Origin: Oligoflexia bacterium
Lineage (GTDB): Bacteria; Bdellovibrionota; Bdellovibrionia; JABDDW01
Direction: 5' to 3'
Length of the DNA: 64,000 nt
NCBI GenBank assembly: GCA_020847095.1
Contig: JADLCR010000007.1
Location: forward strand, 1-64,000
Part shown: positions 63,155-64,000 of the stretch, in pieces
How positions within the stretch are numbered: position 1 is the stretch's first letter
Layout: every line of letters begins with the position of its first letter
Position numbers and translations under genes: made by a program
Notes under the pieces: generated by a model
Database searches by the model: none
What the model was told of the DNA's origin: nothing
What the model saw: the letters and a program-made list of their open reading frames with translations, nothing else

Positions 63155-64000
63155 GTTCTAAAGGGCTTCCAGCGGCGGTGAATCCAAAGCCATTGATCTG
63201 GGTATCTCCGCACAACTTCTTCGATCTTACTTGTGTAAACCTGGGTCATAAAGGAAATATTTTGCTCTGTGCCGCCCTGTTCCACAAATTCTATGGGAGG
63301 TTCGAACACGATGCGAATCTTTCCGTTTGGATCTCGGACGTTGTAGACTGGAACCACAGGCGCCCTGGTGCGATCAACAAAAAGAGCAAGGCTTGCGGCA
63401 GTTCCGGTTTCACGTCCAAAGAATTTGGTCCTAACACCAACTGGAGGACCCATGAACTGGTCAAGAATGAAACCCACCACTTCGTTTTGACGTATCGCCC
63501 TCAATATCTGAAACGTCGTCTTTTCTTCTGCTATCAACTTGATTCCGTGGCCCACTCTCAAATCGACCCAGGCTTGATTGAGACTTCCAGCTTTGAACTT
63601 CTTTGTGATGACATGAAGCGGGATTCCTAAATGAGCCTGACAAGCGCTCATCAGCTCCCAACTTCCAAGGTGAAGAGTGAGAAGAAAAACCCCTTGAGCT
63701 TGAGATCGGGCCTTTTCATAATGAGTCCAACCTTCAACAACGACCAGTTTTTCGAAGACAGCCCGGTTAAATCCCGGAATCATGAGAAGTTCCAAAAATC
63801 CAAGGGCATAATTCTGAAAATTCTTTAATGCAAGACTGCGCACCTTTGAACGAGGCCATTCCGGAAACGCCAAACTAATATTTTCGATGGCAACGGCGCG
63901 CCTGATTGGTACGACATAAAACCAAAACAATCCCAACACATTCCCGAAAACAATTTGAGTGTTTCTCGGAACGACTAAAATGATGCGACTGACAATATTA
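63151..64000 (-). CDS. LpxL/HtrB-type lipid A acyltransferase (5' truncated)
   Basis: Reading on the minus strand, the frame stays open to the window edge, upstream of the track's GTG at 63939, so the start lies outside. The visible 282 residues hold the family order: NTQIVFGNVLGLFWFYVVP, IENISLAFPEW, the HxxxxxE/D-type active site THLHLGSWE-like (LTLHLGSWELMSAC), and FILDQFMGPPVGVRTKFFG. It transfers a secondary acyl chain to lipid A on the inner membrane. First gene of a four-gene overlapping unit with DUF3108, GT9 and GT1. Confidence 0.9.
   Translation of the reverse strand, partial: NIVSRIILVVPRNTQIVFGNVLGLFWFYVVPIRRAVAIENISLAFPEWPRSKVRSLALKNFQNYALGFLELLMIPGFNRAVFEKLVVVEGWTHYEKARSQAQGVFLLTLHLGSWELMSACQAHLGIPLHVITKKFKAGSLNQAWVDLRVGHGIKLIAEEKTTFQILRAIRQNEVVGFILDQFMGPPVGVRTKFFGRETGTAASLALFVDRTRAPVVPVYNVRDPNGKIRIVFEPPIEFVEQGGTEQNISFMTQVYTSKIEEVVRRYPDQWLWIHRRWKPFRT

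Overview
The window is 64 kb of gene-dense bacterial chromosome with moderate G+C by eye, Gram-negative throughout. It carries lipid A and LPS transferases, lipobox lipoproteins, FadL/TolC-type outer-membrane barrels, a PilB/T/C/S/R type IV pilus cluster, IHF-alpha and NtrC-type activators. The thrS-infC-rpmI-rplT-pheS-pheT-ihfA-merR order resembles proteobacteria. Together with the many secreted, uncharacterised short proteins this suggests a Bdellovibrionota/Oligoflexia-like (former deltaproteobacterial) organism. That placement is an inference and no marker gene proves it. No phage, insertion sequence, CRISPR array or rRNA is visible, and there is one tRNA.

Layout. 1-1041: 3' part of a cysteine-rich repeat protein with a thrombospondin-1-like module. 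1.1-9.7 kb: lipid and housekeeping genes (an acyl-activating/carrier/acyltransferase fusion, an SDR, a YbjQ-YbjQ-M48 operon, an FHA membrane protein, an FKBP lipoprotein, orn). 9.7-17.5 kb: envelope genes (VWA lipoprotein, minor pilin, DUF4214-like lipoprotein, LAS-type endopeptidase, ung, FadL-like porin, SbtA-like transporter). 17.7-28 kb: accessory region with signs of metal handling (redoxin, YtkA-like lipoprotein and barrel; then an HME-RND pump, TolC and two small His-bearing periplasmic proteins, but no membrane-fusion adaptor). It also holds a probable decayed gene at 19.5-19.9 kb. 28.6-29.3 kb: a non-coding array of tRNA-Pro 3'-end copies and long hairpins downstream of tRNA-Pro(GGG).

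29.4-37.2 kb: the translation operon on the minus strand, in which infC appears to start at ATC. 37.4-42.7 kb: ilvE, an esterase, two TPM-domain proteins, a glycosyltransferase and two small secreted proteins. 42.8-46.8 kb: dnaK, dnaJ and a TPR-like membrane protein. 46.8-54.8 kb: pilA plus the overlapping pilB-pilT-pilC-pilS-pilR operon. 54.9-60 kb: an AroE-like protein, ribF, and a divergent CHASE2 histidine kinase/NtrC regulator pair. 60-64 kb: a four-gene overlapping lipid A/LPS operon (LpxL-like, DUF3108, GT9, GT1) whose first gene runs off the window.

The best candidates for something undescribed are the tRNA-Pro-derived repeat array at 28.7-29.3 kb, the adaptor-less metal RND operon, the carrier-linked acyl synthetase/acyltransferase fusion, and the cysteine-rich TSP1 protein. 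Start sites were moved from the ORF track where a ribosome binding site and signal peptide agreed on another codon. Functions are from motif reading only; no database search was run.
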